Shown one piece after another: positions 53,672 through 62,896 of a DNA stretch of 64,000 bases. The first letter of the stretch is position 1. Each line of letters starts with the position of its first letter. The position numbers were made by a program, and so were the translations under genes. The notes under the pieces are model-generated. The model was given only the letters and a program-made list of their open reading frames with translations, searched no databases and was not told the origin of the DNA. Where the stretch lies: positions 186,001 to 250,000 of the forward strand of contig JAGVLS010000018.1 of NCBI GenBank assembly GCA_020054205.1, read 5' to 3'. Origin of the DNA: Candidatus Obscuribacterales bacterium (GTDB lineage Bacteria; Cyanobacteriota; Vampirovibrionia; Obscuribacterales; Obscuribacteraceae).

Positions 53672-54592
53672 GTGAATATTGCCGTTAAAACTATTAATAA
53701 TCAAAGAGAAGAAACAGCTCATTTTATGCATATTGAAGCTTTTCACGGTATCAAATTATTGTGTCGTGTCTGGGTAGCAAATGCTAAAACTCATTCACAG
53801 AATCAAGTGAATAATGTTGTGGTGTATTTGCCTGGTATCGAAGGGCATGGAAATTGGTTTGAAGATACAGCATTGTGGCTGTCTAACCATGGAATAACAA
53901 CTTATGCTATTGATAGACGTGGATCTGGACTAAGCGAAGGCATATCAGGACATCTTGATTCATATAAACAACTTTTGCATGATATTGAAATTGTAATTAC
54001 AAAAATAAAAAAAGATCACCCCCTAGACAATATATTCCTTGTTGCTAATTGTTGGTCAGCAAAAGCAGCAGTGATATTGGCAAATGAAAGTGAATCAGTT
54101 AAGTCAATTATTTCAGGTTTGATTTTGACTTCACCAGCTCTTTATGTAAAAGCAGATGTGAAACTATGGACAAAATTAGAAATACTTTGGCGTTTTATTT
54201 TTGGCTCTAAAAAAGCAATAGATATTCCATTGAGCGAAAGTGATTTTACTGATAATCCGTATTATATAGACTACATTTTGCATGATACATTGCGTCTAAG
54301 GCAAGCTACAGCTCAATTTTTTATTGAAAGTACAAAGCTTAGTTTTTTAGCCTTATCTAAAGCTAAAAAGTTAAAATTACCTTTATTAGTATTGCAAGCA
54401 GGATTAGATAGTATCGTATCTGTAAATAAAATCAAATGCTGGTTTGATTTAGTTGAGTCGAAAGATAAAGCAATGCATGTTTTTGAAAATGTTTGCCACA
54501 GCCTTGATTTTAGTGCTGACCCTAGCGAATATAGGCAGATTTTATTGAATTGGCTTTGTGCACATAATAAACAAATGGTGACATCTAAGTGA
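53672..54592 (+). CDS. Alpha/beta-hydrolase with Cys as putative nucleophile
   Basis: The fold resembles monoacylglycerol-lipase-like hydrolases (VYLPGIEGHGNWFEDTALWL, YAIDRRGSGLSEG). At the nucleophile elbow, where GxSxG is expected, it has A-N-C127-W-S-A. Acid D246 (QAGLDSIV) and base H276 (VCHSLDF) complete a Cys-Asp-His triad. Cys nucleophiles occur in PHA synthases and dienelactone hydrolase and favour acyl transfer. There is no signal peptide. The GTG start has a GGTGG element upstream. Its stop overlaps the next gene (GTGA). It is the first gene of the operon. Confidence 0.7.
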   Translation: MNIAVKTINNQREETAHFMHIEAFHGIKLLCRVWVANAKTHSQNQVNNVVVYLPGIEGHGNWFEDTALWLSNHGITTYAIDRRGSGLSEGISGHLDSYKQLLHDIEIVITKIKKDHPLDNIFLVANCWSAKAAVILANESESVKSIISGLILTSPALYVKADVKLWTKLEILWRFIFGSKKAIDIPLSESDFTDNPYYIDYILHDTLRLRQATAQFFIESTKLSFLALSKAKKLKLPLLVLQAGLDSIVSVNKIKCWFDLVESKDKAMHVFENVCHSLDFSADPSEYRQILLNWLCAHNKQMVTSK

Positions 54593-55785
54593 AAATCAGA
54601 GCTATAGAAACATATAAGGTAGTGCTGCCATTTAGATTTTCTTTTGGACATAGTTTGGCATCGCGCTCATCTTCAACTAATTTATTAGTGAAAGTGATTT
54701 TAGATGATGGCACATATGGTGTAGGAGAAAGTGTTCCTCGTGATTATGTGACCGGTGAAAATGTTGATACCGCTGAGTCCAAAGTCAGACTAAATTACGC
54801 GCCAAGAATACTGGCTCAAAATTTAGATATGGAAAAATCTGAAGATGTAAAAGACTATTTAAAAAAAGAATTTTATGAGCATAAACTTCATCGCAATGCA
54901 GAAGGTGCTTCTTGGTGTGCTTTTGAAATGGCGGTTTTAGATGCTTGTGCTCAAGCTATTAAAGCTCCCCTAACTCAACTACTTGGTTCAGTTACAACAA
55001 AAGCTATACGTTATGGCGGCGTTGTTCCATTTAGCAATAAAAAAGCACTTTTAGTCTTGCTGCTATTTTATAAGTTATATGGTTTTGAAACAGTAAAAAT
55101 AAAAGTAGGTAAAAATTTAGAAGATGATATTGCTTGTGTTCGTTTAACTAGGCAAATAATGGGACCAAAGGCAATTATTCGTTTAGATGCTAATTGTGCT
55201 TGGACAGTTAGTGAAACAATTAAAGCAAATAAAGCACTTGCTCCATTCAATATAGCTTCCATTGAGCAGCCGATTATGGCTAATGATTTTCATGGCTTGA
55301 AAGAATTGCAATCATATTTGGATGTGGAATTGATAGTTGATGAATCACTTTGTACTATTGAACAAGCAGAATATTTAGCCTTACATAAGTTGTGTTCTGG
55401 ATTCAATGTTCGTATTTCCAAAGTTGGTGGTTTGTTACCAGCGCTAGAAATAACCGAGATTGCTATTAATAATGGAATTAAAGTACATTTAGGAGCGCAA
55501 GTTGGTGAAAGCGGTATTTTAAGTAGCGCTGCTCGATTGTTTGCAGCTTTGCATGCTCCATTTAGTAATTATGAGGGTTCAGCAAATAAGTTTTTATTGG
55601 CTCAAGATATAACGCATGAAGATTTAACTTGGAAAAAAGGTGGTTATGGTGATTTTTCATACTGTAAGCAAATATATGGGCTGGGTGTTAGCTTGATTGA
55701 AAATCGTTTGACTAAATTAAGCGTTGACAAAGGGCTGATTCAACAGCAAATTATTCCCAATAAAATTTTAAGCGAGATTAGCTAA
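54589..55785 (+). CDS. Enolase-superfamily epimerase (muconate lactonising/dipeptide epimerase type)
   Basis: All catalytic residues of the muconate-lactonising-enzyme subgroup are present: KxK at K170/K172, metal ligands D200 (RLDAN), E226 (IEQP) and D251 (DES), and K278 (RISKVGG). Family members are L-Ala-D/L-Glu and other dipeptide epimerases, o-succinylbenzoate synthase and N-acylamino-acid racemases. Beside a GH3 amide synthetase, an epimerase acting on dipeptides or N-acyl amino acids is attractive, but this is inference. The start GTG overlaps the preceding stop. Length 398. Confidence 0.85.
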   Translation: MKIRAIETYKVVLPFRFSFGHSLASRSSSTNLLVKVILDDGTYGVGESVPRDYVTGENVDTAESKVRLNYAPRILAQNLDMEKSEDVKDYLKKEFYEHKLHRNAEGASWCAFEMAVLDACAQAIKAPLTQLLGSVTTKAIRYGGVVPFSNKKALLVLLLFYKLYGFETVKIKVGKNLEDDIACVRLTRQIMGPKAIIRLDANCAWTVSETIKANKALAPFNIASIEQPIMANDFHGLKELQSYLDVELIVDESLCTIEQAEYLALHKLCSGFNVRISKVGGLLPALEITEIAINNGIKVHLGAQVGESGILSSAARLFAALHAPFSNYEGSANKFLLAQDITHEDLTWKKGGYGDFSYCKQIYGLGVSLIENRLTKLSVDKGLIQQQIIPNKILSEIS

Positions 55786-55795
55786 AGAGGTAAAT

Positions 55796-57490
55796 GTGTT
55801 TTATAGAAAGATAGAGTTAGCTTTAGGGCAAACATATAGAAAGTATAAGCACTATAGACGTTTTGCTAATGCGATGCATTCTCCTCGCCAAGTACAATTT
55901 GATAAATTAATGCAAATTGTCAGAGCTAATGAAAAAACTGTATTTGGTAAAAAACATAATTTTGACAAAATCCAATCAATTGAAGATTTTCAAAGATATG
56001 TACCACCTGGTACATATGAAGATCATTTACCGTATATAGAATCATCTATGGACGGCAGACGTGGGCAACTTACTGATGAAGATCCGGTTATGTTTGCTAC
56101 AACCAGTGGCACCACCGGTAAACCAAAATATATTCCAATCACACCTTCTCATTTGAAAGACTATGCTCATGCTTTCCAAATACATAATTACAGTATAATT
56201 CGTGATTATCCAAAAGCAGCTTTGGGTAGATTTCTTATTTTTGCAAGTAATGATACTGAAGGTTTTACGAGCGCGGGAATTCCTTATGGTGCAGTTTCTG
56301 GAATGCTTAGGCGTCGTCAGCCCGCTGTTTTAGAAAAATATTTTTGTTTGCCTCATGTAATTAGTCAAATAAAAGATGTTGAAGTGAAATATTATATGAT
56401 GTTGCGTTTAGCACTTTGTCAAAATGTAACTGCACTTATGGCTTGTAATCCGTCAAGCTTACTTTTGTTGGGTGATCAAATGCAAGAGCACGCGCAAGAT
56501 CTGATTGCTGATATATTCGATGGTACAGTAAGAAAGAGTTATAGTCCTCCTCGGGAATTAATGGAACAATTAGAACCATATATTGTTTTTGATCGTAAAC
56601 GTGCCCGTGAATTAGAATTGTTGCTAAACAAAGATGGTAAATTGTTGCCTAAAAACGTATGGGCAAATATAGGGATAATTTCCTGCTGGAAAGGTGGACC
56701 AATGCCTTTTTATCTTGAAAAATTACCGGAATATTATGGCAATGTTCCAATAAGGGATTTTGGTTATATGGCTTCTGAAGGTAGAGGAACAATTCCATTG
56801 GGCAATGAAGGAGCTAATGGTGTAATAGCTATTACCAGCCATTTCTTTGAATTTGTTGCTGAGGAGGACATTGAACATGCAATGCCACGCTTTTTTACAG
56901 TTGATCAATTGCAATTGAACAAACGCTATTATATTCATTTTACGACAGCTGCTGGTTTGTATCGCTACAATATAAATGATTTGATTGAAGTAGTTGGCTT
57001 TAGTCACAATACACCATTAATTCGATTTGTACAAAAAGGCATGGGTGTTAGCTCAATTACAGGAGAAAAATTAACCGAAGAACAAGTGCATATTGCTTTA
57101 AGCTATGCGGTTAGACAATTGCATTTAACTGAAATTGATCATTTTACTTTTGCCATAGAATTAGGAACACCACCACGCTATGCTTGCTATGCAGAACTAA
57201 AAAAAGATTTGCATTTACCTGATTCGGTAATGGAAGAGTTTTTACGTATATTTGAATTGTCTTTGCAAATGCAAAATATAGAATATAAGGATAAACGTTT
57301 AAGTAAACGTTTGGGTTCGCCAGTATTGCAAATAGTACCACCTGGCACATTTACAAAACTGAGACAAAAAAGAGTTTCAGAAGGGGCTCCAGAAGCGCAA
57401 GTGAAAATTCCGCTTCTTAATTCCGGATATGATTTTAGAGAAACATTAGCTACGTTAAGTGATTTATCGCACAGTCTAATTGTTAATTAA
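55796..57490 (+). CDS. GH3-family acyl-acid-amido synthetase
   Basis: This 564-residue member of the GH3 branch of adenylating enzymes has the ATP-binding TTSGTTGKPKYIP (about 102-114), GYMASEGRG and YRYNINDLIEVVGF, and a C-terminal hinge TGEKLTEEQV. Plant GH3 proteins couple hormones such as auxin or jasmonate to amino acids through an acyl-adenylate. Bacterial members have largely unknown substrates. GTG has AGAGG 6 bases upstream. It follows the epimerase gene after 10 bases, and an SDR gene comes after it. Confidence 0.85.
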   Translation: MFYRKIELALGQTYRKYKHYRRFANAMHSPRQVQFDKLMQIVRANEKTVFGKKHNFDKIQSIEDFQRYVPPGTYEDHLPYIESSMDGRRGQLTDEDPVMFATTSGTTGKPKYIPITPSHLKDYAHAFQIHNYSIIRDYPKAALGRFLIFASNDTEGFTSAGIPYGAVSGMLRRRQPAVLEKYFCLPHVISQIKDVEVKYYMMLRLALCQNVTALMACNPSSLLLLGDQMQEHAQDLIADIFDGTVRKSYSPPRELMEQLEPYIVFDRKRARELELLLNKDGKLLPKNVWANIGIISCWKGGPMPFYLEKLPEYYGNVPIRDFGYMASEGRGTIPLGNEGANGVIAITSHFFEFVAEEDIEHAMPRFFTVDQLQLNKRYYIHFTTAAGLYRYNINDLIEVVGFSHNTPLIRFVQKGMGVSSITGEKLTEEQVHIALSYAVRQLHLTEIDHFTFAIELGTPPRYACYAELKKDLHLPDSVMEEFLRIFELSLQMQNIEYKDKRLSKRLGSPVLQIVPPGTFTKLRQKRVSEGAPEAQVKIPLLNSGYDFRETLATLSDLSHSLIVN

Positions 57491-57521
57491 AACTGACTCA
57501 ATAAAGATAAGGTTACTAAAA

Positions 57522-58580
57522 ATGGAAAGAAAAATATTTATTACTGGATCTAGCGGCATGGTTGGTTTTCATGCTGTTAAATATTTTGTTGAGCAGGGAT
57601 ATCACGTTATTGCTTTAATTAGATCAAATAGTAAAAGATATATGTTGGAGTCCTTATTGTCGCCAAATTTATCAATTGTGGAAGGCTCTATTGAAAATAA
57701 AAATTTTTTGAAACAAGTAATGATTGGTTGTTTTGCTGTCATACATTGTGCTGGATCGGTTGATCCTCATGCTCGCCGAGAAGACATTTTTAAAACTAAT
57801 GTTGAAGGTACAAAAAATTGTATTGAAGCGGCTATAAGCGCTGGTGTAAAGCAATTTATTCATATAAGCAGCTTATCAGTGGTTACTGGGCAAAAAGATC
57901 AATTTCAGGTAAATGAAACCGCTCCTCTTAAATATTGTGGAGAATCTTATGCTGATTCAAAAGTTGAAGCCGAAAAATTGATTATGGAAAAGTCTAAGCA
58001 TCAAGGTCAAGAAAATATGACGGAAATTACTATATTGCGCCCAGGTTTTATTTATGGACCAATGGAAAAGGCCTGGATGCCGAAACTTATTGCATCTCTT
58101 CAATCTGGCAAAGCCATGCTTATTGATGGAGGATATAGGCAAACAAATGTTATTTATGTTGGTAATTTGTGCAAAGCAATGGAACTTTGTTTGGGCAATG
58201 ATAGGGCATATGGACAAGTATATAATTTAACTGATGGCAATGTACCTTCCAAGAAAGAATTATTTGATGCTATTTGTGATGGTCTGTATTTACCACGTGT
58301 TCAAAAATCAATACCTAGACCAATAGTTTATTTGGTTTGTGAAACAGTTTCTTTAATTGCACCACTATTACCTGAAAATGTAAGAAAAAAAATGTCGCGT
58401 TTTTCTAGAGCCGCTTTTCGTCTAGCTGGTGTCAATCAAGGTTTTGATATTAGCAAGGCCGTAGATGAGCTTGATTACACCAATCGTGTTGCTTTTCATG
58501 ATGGCATGCATGAAACTTTGAAGTGGTTTTCCAGCCAAGAGAATATTCATGCAAAAGAAAAAATGACTTCACCTGTTTAA
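57522..58580 (+). CDS. Extended short-chain dehydrogenase (3beta-HSD/epimerase-like)
   Basis: The NAD(P) motif ITGSSGMVGFHA and catalytic Y-x3-K (YADSKVEAE) mark the extended SDR family. The C-terminal substrate domain (PRPIVYLVCETVSLIAP) resembles 3-beta-hydroxysteroid dehydrogenase/isomerase or reductases of dihydroflavonol type. Length 352 from ATG 57522, which has AAGG 9 bases upstream. It is one of three extended SDRs in this operon. The substrate is unknown. Confidence 0.75.
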   Translation: MERKIFITGSSGMVGFHAVKYFVEQGYHVIALIRSNSKRYMLESLLSPNLSIVEGSIENKNFLKQVMIGCFAVIHCAGSVDPHARREDIFKTNVEGTKNCIEAAISAGVKQFIHISSLSVVTGQKDQFQVNETAPLKYCGESYADSKVEAEKLIMEKSKHQGQENMTEITILRPGFIYGPMEKAWMPKLIASLQSGKAMLIDGGYRQTNVIYVGNLCKAMELCLGNDRAYGQVYNLTDGNVPSKKELFDAICDGLYLPRVQKSIPRPIVYLVCETVSLIAPLLPENVRKKMSRFSRAAFRLAGVNQGFDISKAVDELDYTNRVAFHDGMHETLKWFSSQENIHAKEKMTSPV

Positions 58581-58601
58581 TTAAAAGGAGCTGAAAATAA
58601 T

Positions 58602-58892
58602 ATGGCTATCCTAGAAAGAATAGCATTGAAAACCAAAGCATTTGTTGTTGATTACATTCAAAGGCATGCTCATCCAGTGAATGCTAGTCTACATATACTT
58701 GGAGTTCCTATGGCTTTTTGGGGAATATTTAAACTTACCTGTGGCAGATTCCCTGCCGGGGTGTCCTTTATCGTTATGGGATATATTCTTCAATATTTAG
58801 GACATAAAGCTCAAGGAAATGAAGTTGGAGAAGTGACACTAATAAAATCAGTATGGCGTAAGTTAAATAAAAACGAGGAAATTGCGCCATGA
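58602..58892 (+). CDS. Mpo1-like (DUF962) membrane protein
   Basis: This 96-residue protein has the DUF962 pattern YIQRHAHPVNASLHILGVPM, a membrane hairpin and LQYLGHKAQGNEVG. Yeast Mpo1, of the same family, is an Fe(II) dioxygenase that oxidises 2-hydroxy fatty acids; His residues of HAHPVN, SLHI and LGHK are the likely ligands. In this operon it may modify the acyl part of a lipid. AAAGGAG precedes the ATG. Its end overlaps the next gene (ATGA). Confidence 0.75.
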   Translation: MAILERIALKTKAFVVDYIQRHAHPVNASLHILGVPMAFWGIFKLTCGRFPAGVSFIVMGYILQYLGHKAQGNEVGEVTLIKSVWRKLNKNEEIAP

Positions 58893-59857
58893 GTAGTCTT
58901 AAAGTTGCAGTTGATGGGGCAACTGGATATTTAGGTAGCCATTTAGTGGCACGCTTAAAAGAGCAGGGATTTGATGTTGTTGCATTAGTTCATCCAAAAG
59001 CAAAAACTGAAGATAGGCAATTTCTTCAAAATACAGGAGCAGATGTTGTTGAATTAGATTTGACTTCTAAAAAAATGGAAGGGAAAAATCAATTATCAAA
59101 TGTAAGTGTAATTGTGCATTTAATTGGCAGTATTGCTCCTAAAAGAGGAATTTCGCTTTCTCATTTGCATGTTGAACAGACCAATTCACTGATAGATTTA
59201 GCAAAAAAAGCAAACATAGAGAAAATTGTTATGGTTACTGCATTAGGGACTGACGAAAATGCTCCTAGCACTTATCATAGAACAAAATGGCATGCGGAAA
59301 AATATTTGATTAATAGTGGAATAGATTATGTTATTATTCGTCCATCTTTGATTATTGGCAAAACATGTGGAAGAAGAAATAGTAAATTAGTTGACAGATA
59401 TATACGTTTGATTCAAACCAAGTCCATGGTTCCACTTGTTGGTGGTGGTAATAATAAACTTCAACCAGTATTTATTGATGATCTGGTTAATGCCCTTGTA
59501 CTAGCAATTACAAATAGTAAGCATAATGGACAGGTATTGGAAATTGGTGGAGATGAAATTGTTTCGCTCAAACAATTTGTTGAACGCCTTATGTTTGTTT
59601 GTGCTCAATCAAAAAAAACATTTGCAATTCCATTTTTTATTGCTAAGTCTATTGCTCAATTATTAGAATTGGTACAAGAGCAACCGACTTTAAGTGTTGA
59701 TCAAGTAGTTATGACTAATAGTGACAATATTTGTAAGTGCAATGCACTTACAAATGAATTTGGTATTTTGCCTCATAAAATTGATGAAGCATTGAAAACA
59801 TATATTACACCAGCTTGTACTGGTGGTACAGCAGACAAAATCGCTAATAGATGCTAG
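58889..59857 (+). CDS. NAD(P)-binding SDR, NDUFA9-like
   Basis: The Rossmann motif VAVDGATGYLGSHLVARL is followed by IEKIVMVTALGT and TKWHAEKYLINSG, as in atypical SDRs such as NDUFA9-like proteins. The Tyr of the usual YxxxK lies in STYHRTKWHAE, so Y-x3-K is retained. Length 322. It overlaps the Mpo1-like gene by 4 bases. It probably acts as a reductase or epimerase on a lipid or sugar intermediate; the substrate is unknown. Confidence 0.75.
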   Translation: MSSLKVAVDGATGYLGSHLVARLKEQGFDVVALVHPKAKTEDRQFLQNTGADVVELDLTSKKMEGKNQLSNVSVIVHLIGSIAPKRGISLSHLHVEQTNSLIDLAKKANIEKIVMVTALGTDENAPSTYHRTKWHAEKYLINSGIDYVIIRPSLIIGKTCGRRNSKLVDRYIRLIQTKSMVPLVGGGNNKLQPVFIDDLVNALVLAITNSKHNGQVLEIGGDEIVSLKQFVERLMFVCAQSKKTFAIPFFIAKSIAQLLELVQEQPTLSVDQVVMTNSDNICKCNALTNEFGILPHKIDEALKTYITPACTGGTADKIANRC

Positions 59858-59868
59858 GAGAATAATAA

Positions 59869-60843
59869 TTGCAAGTACTAGTTACGGGTGCAAGTGGTTT
59901 TTTTGGCAAGCGTTTAATTCCGAAATTAGTTAATTCCGGTTATAAAGTAAATACATTTGGTCGCAATGATTTACCTAATAGTCTTTTGCCTTTAGTGAAT
60001 AAACACTATAGAGGAAATATTGCTGATATTAATACTATTCATCAAGCAATGAAAGATATTGATGTTGTTTTCCATTTGGCAGGATTAGTTTCATATCGTC
60101 GATGTGACTATGAGAAGCTTTATCAAAACAATGTTATTGGTACAAGAAATATGATGACTGCTGCTATGAAAGCATCTGTTTCTCGTGTTATTCATATGAG
60201 CTCGATTGCTGGAATGGGAATTCCCAATGAAGGTATGTTGGCTGATGAAACGATTGAATATAATTTGAAAGGGTTGGGACTTCACTATTGTGATACAAAA
60301 CATGGTGCTGAACTAGAAGTTTTAAAATTTGTCAAACAAGGTTTGCCTGCTCTTATGCTTGCTCCTGGTATCACATTCGGTGAGGGAGACACGCATCCAC
60401 ATCACCATACTATTTTTGCTTCTATGGCTAGAGGCTCTAGTATTGGATATCCGAAAGGCGGAGTAATGTTTACCGATATAGAAAACGTAGTTGATGTTTG
60501 TCTAAATTCTATTCACCGAGGACGCATCGGTGAACGTTATGTATTAGGAAGTGAAAATGTTAGCTTTTATGATGCTGCAATCACTTTATCTAAATTAATT
60601 GGTTCTAGACCACCTAAATTTGCAATTCCGCCTTGGCTTGCCGAAAGTGCTGGATATATATCAGAATCTGTACTGCCCTTATTTGGGCTAACTCCTACTT
60701 TGACTCGCCAGGTTGCTTGGCTAAGCGCTAGAAAAATTTTCTTTACTTTTGATAAAGCAATTGCTGAGCTTGGTTTACAGCCAATAGCGTTTAAAGATAC
60801 TGTAAAAAGGACCGCTCCTTATTACTTAAGGCAAAATATATAA
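59869..60843 (+). CDS. Extended SDR, NAD-dependent epimerase/dehydratase
   Basis: The motif LVTGASGFFGKRLIPKLV opens the protein; VVFHLAGLVSYRR, RVIHMSSIAGMG and YCDTKHGAELE (Y-x3-K) follow. TTG 59869 has AGGAG 8 bases upstream. The C-terminus (PPWLAESAGYISESVLPLFG) resembles dihydroflavonol-4-reductase or HpnA-like proteins. It is the last gene of the GH3 operon, 72 bases before the secreted hydrolase. Confidence 0.75.
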   Translation: MQVLVTGASGFFGKRLIPKLVNSGYKVNTFGRNDLPNSLLPLVNKHYRGNIADINTIHQAMKDIDVVFHLAGLVSYRRCDYEKLYQNNVIGTRNMMTAAMKASVSRVIHMSSIAGMGIPNEGMLADETIEYNLKGLGLHYCDTKHGAELEVLKFVKQGLPALMLAPGITFGEGDTHPHHHTIFASMARGSSIGYPKGGVMFTDIENVVDVCLNSIHRGRIGERYVLGSENVSFYDAAITLSKLIGSRPPKFAIPPWLAESAGYISESVLPLFGLTPTLTRQVAWLSARKIFFTFDKAIAELGLQPIAFKDTVKRTAPYYLRQNI

Positions 60844-60915
60844 AGGTGATTAGTTTGACAAGTGGTTAGAAAAATAAATTAAAGAAATTATATTAGAATA
60901 AGGATAGGACTATAT

Positions 60916-62049
60916 ATGGGGCATAATTTGTTTATGCGTATGAAATGGAAGTTGCCACGTATTTACCTCCACAAAGGCTTTGTCTTTTTGGTGACAAGTC
61001 TATTGGTTTTTTGGACGTGGGCAGGTGTTGATGCTCAGCCGATAGCAGATTCTGATAAATCTGATATAGCTAAAGAAATACGTCCTTCTAATGAGCGGGA
61101 TGAAATTACTGAAACAGCTAAATATCGAGATAATGCTCCTACCGTTAGCAAATCTAATAAAAAACAAAAAAAGAAATATTTATCTACACCACCATGTCTT
61201 TCCTGGATTAATGCCAATGTAGAGCCAAAAGCTGTCTTGCTTTGTGTACATGGGCTAGGACTTCATAATGGCACATACCAAGATTTTGGTATGGCTATGG
61301 CTTCGGAAGGTTTTGCTACATATGCTGTTGATGTAAGAGGGTTTGGTTCGTGGCAAGAAGCAGAAGGTAGAGAAAACATTGATTTTAATGGCTGTCTTGA
61401 TGATGTCTATCGGACATTGAAAGTAATTCATAGAGTCCATCCTAAATTGCCTGTATTTCTATTAGGAGAGTCTATGGGGGGAGCAATAGCAATTAGAGTT
61501 ACTGCTCTGCATCCTGATTTAGTTGATGGACTTATATCGTCTGTGCCATCAGGAGATAGGTTTAAACAAAAGAAAACTGAATTGAAAGTGGCTTTGCATT
61601 TTTTAGAAGGTCCAAATAAAAAATTTGATATTGGCTCGCAAATTGTTGAGCAAGCAGCTGGTGACAATTTAAAGCTAAAAGAAGCTTGGCAATCGGATCC
61701 TTTAGCTCGTATGAATTTAAGCCCAAGAGAATTAATGCAATTTCAACGCTTTATGAATGAAAATCATGACAGTGCTAAACAGATAAAAGCCTGTCCAGTC
61801 TTAATGGTACAAGGTTGCGAAGATAAACTAGTCAAAAAAGAAGGTACAGTAGAACTGTTTAATGAATTAACCACTCCTGATAAAGAACTAGTTTTAATTA
61901 AGGATGGACAACACCTAATTTTTGAAGAAAATCAGTTTAGTAATGATGTGATTAAAACAATTAGCGCTTGGCTTAACAGTCACTTACAAAGGACAAATAT
62001 ATCTCAAGCGCCAGCTGTTCAGGAAACCAGTTTAAAATTAAAACCATAA
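60916..62049 (+). CDS. Secreted alpha/beta-hydrolase, lysophospholipase/monoacylglycerol-lipase-like
   Basis: A signal anchor (about 18-42) and a basic, polar linker (to about residue 92) precede the hydrolase domain. The nucleophile elbow is GESMGGAIA with a Ser, the acid is in VQGCEDKLVKK, and the base is in KDGQHLIFEE. LLCVHGLGLHNGTYQDF and YAVDVRGFGSW match Serine aminopeptidase S33-type lipases. It probably acts at the cell envelope on lipids. It may be transcribed with the GH3 operon or separately. Confidence 0.8.
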   Translation: MGHNLFMRMKWKLPRIYLHKGFVFLVTSLLVFWTWAGVDAQPIADSDKSDIAKEIRPSNERDEITETAKYRDNAPTVSKSNKKQKKKYLSTPPCLSWINANVEPKAVLLCVHGLGLHNGTYQDFGMAMASEGFATYAVDVRGFGSWQEAEGRENIDFNGCLDDVYRTLKVIHRVHPKLPVFLLGESMGGAIAIRVTALHPDLVDGLISSVPSGDRFKQKKTELKVALHFLEGPNKKFDIGSQIVEQAAGDNLKLKEAWQSDPLARMNLSPRELMQFQRFMNENHDSAKQIKACPVLMVQGCEDKLVKKEGTVELFNELTTPDKELVLIKDGQHLIFEENQFSNDVIKTISAWLNSHLQRTNISQAPAVQETSLKLKP

Positions 62050-62066
62050 TTCAGGGGGTTCTATAT

Positions 62067-62807
62067 ATGATGGCTTGGACGATGCAACATAAGGTTGTAG
62101 CGATATCTGTGTATATGCTTTTGGTTACAATAGATGCATTTTTTACAAATAGTTTTTTTGCCAAAGCAGCGACAACAGTAAGTAATACTTATTCTTTAGG
62201 TAAAACAAAGCTTTCTCAAGGCAAGTATGCAGAAGCAATTAAACTTTTAGAACTAGCTGCACAAACACCAGAATTTAAAAATAATTGTGATTGCCATTTA
62301 TGTTTAGGACAAGCATATTGTAGTCAAAAAAATTATGTTAAAGCCAAACAAGAACTGCGTATGGCTATAAGGCTAGGTAAAGGTTCGGCCAATGCTCAAA
62401 AAGCAAATCAAATAATGATTACTAAAATACCGCACAGCATACTGAAACCGAAACTTGGTGAAGGCACTCAAATGATTGCAGCTTTGCTTGGTATTTCAGG
62501 GCTTGATAGAGGTCCTGGTGGTGCTAAACCAAAAGTGTTTGAATTTTATGCAGATTGGTGTCAGCCATGTAAGCTATTGAAGCCTGTTTTAGCTAAAGCA
62601 AAAGAGCAATATGCTGGGCAAATTGAATTTGTTAGTTACAATGTTGATGATGCTAAGAATGAAGAGTTTATCAATCAATATGAAGTAAGCCCAATACCAA
62701 CAATTATTTTTCTTACTTCGGATAATGAAGTTGTTGGTTATTCGATTGGTTTTTCTGGAGAACAAGTAATTGTCAAAGAACTAAAAAAGATTCTTCCTAA
62801 AGTCTAG
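62067..62807 (+). CDS. Secreted TPR-thioredoxin fusion
   Basis: A signal peptide (about 10-36) is followed by a TPR pair (about 40-115; QGKYAEAIKLLELAAQ, CHLCLGQAYCSQKNYVKAK), a linker, and a thioredoxin domain (about 150-246) with WCQPCKLLK as the redox CxxC and the cis-proline in SPIPTIIFL. The CxxC is the CQPC type. The start has a GGGGG element, 17 bases after the hydrolase gene, so the pair may form an operon. It likely reduces disulphides in the periplasm. Confidence 0.8.
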   Translation: MMAWTMQHKVVAISVYMLLVTIDAFFTNSFFAKAATTVSNTYSLGKTKLSQGKYAEAIKLLELAAQTPEFKNNCDCHLCLGQAYCSQKNYVKAKQELRMAIRLGKGSANAQKANQIMITKIPHSILKPKLGEGTQMIAALLGISGLDRGPGGAKPKVFEFYADWCQPCKLLKPVLAKAKEQYAGQIEFVSYNVDDAKNEEFINQYEVSPIPTIIFLTSDNEVVGYSIGFSGEQVIVKELKKILPKV

Positions 62808-62896
62808 TGGCTATCATACTTTTGGGGGATTCACATTCGATCATTACACATGTTAACAATTGATAAAGAGGGTATATAGTTTTTGGAAGTAATTTT

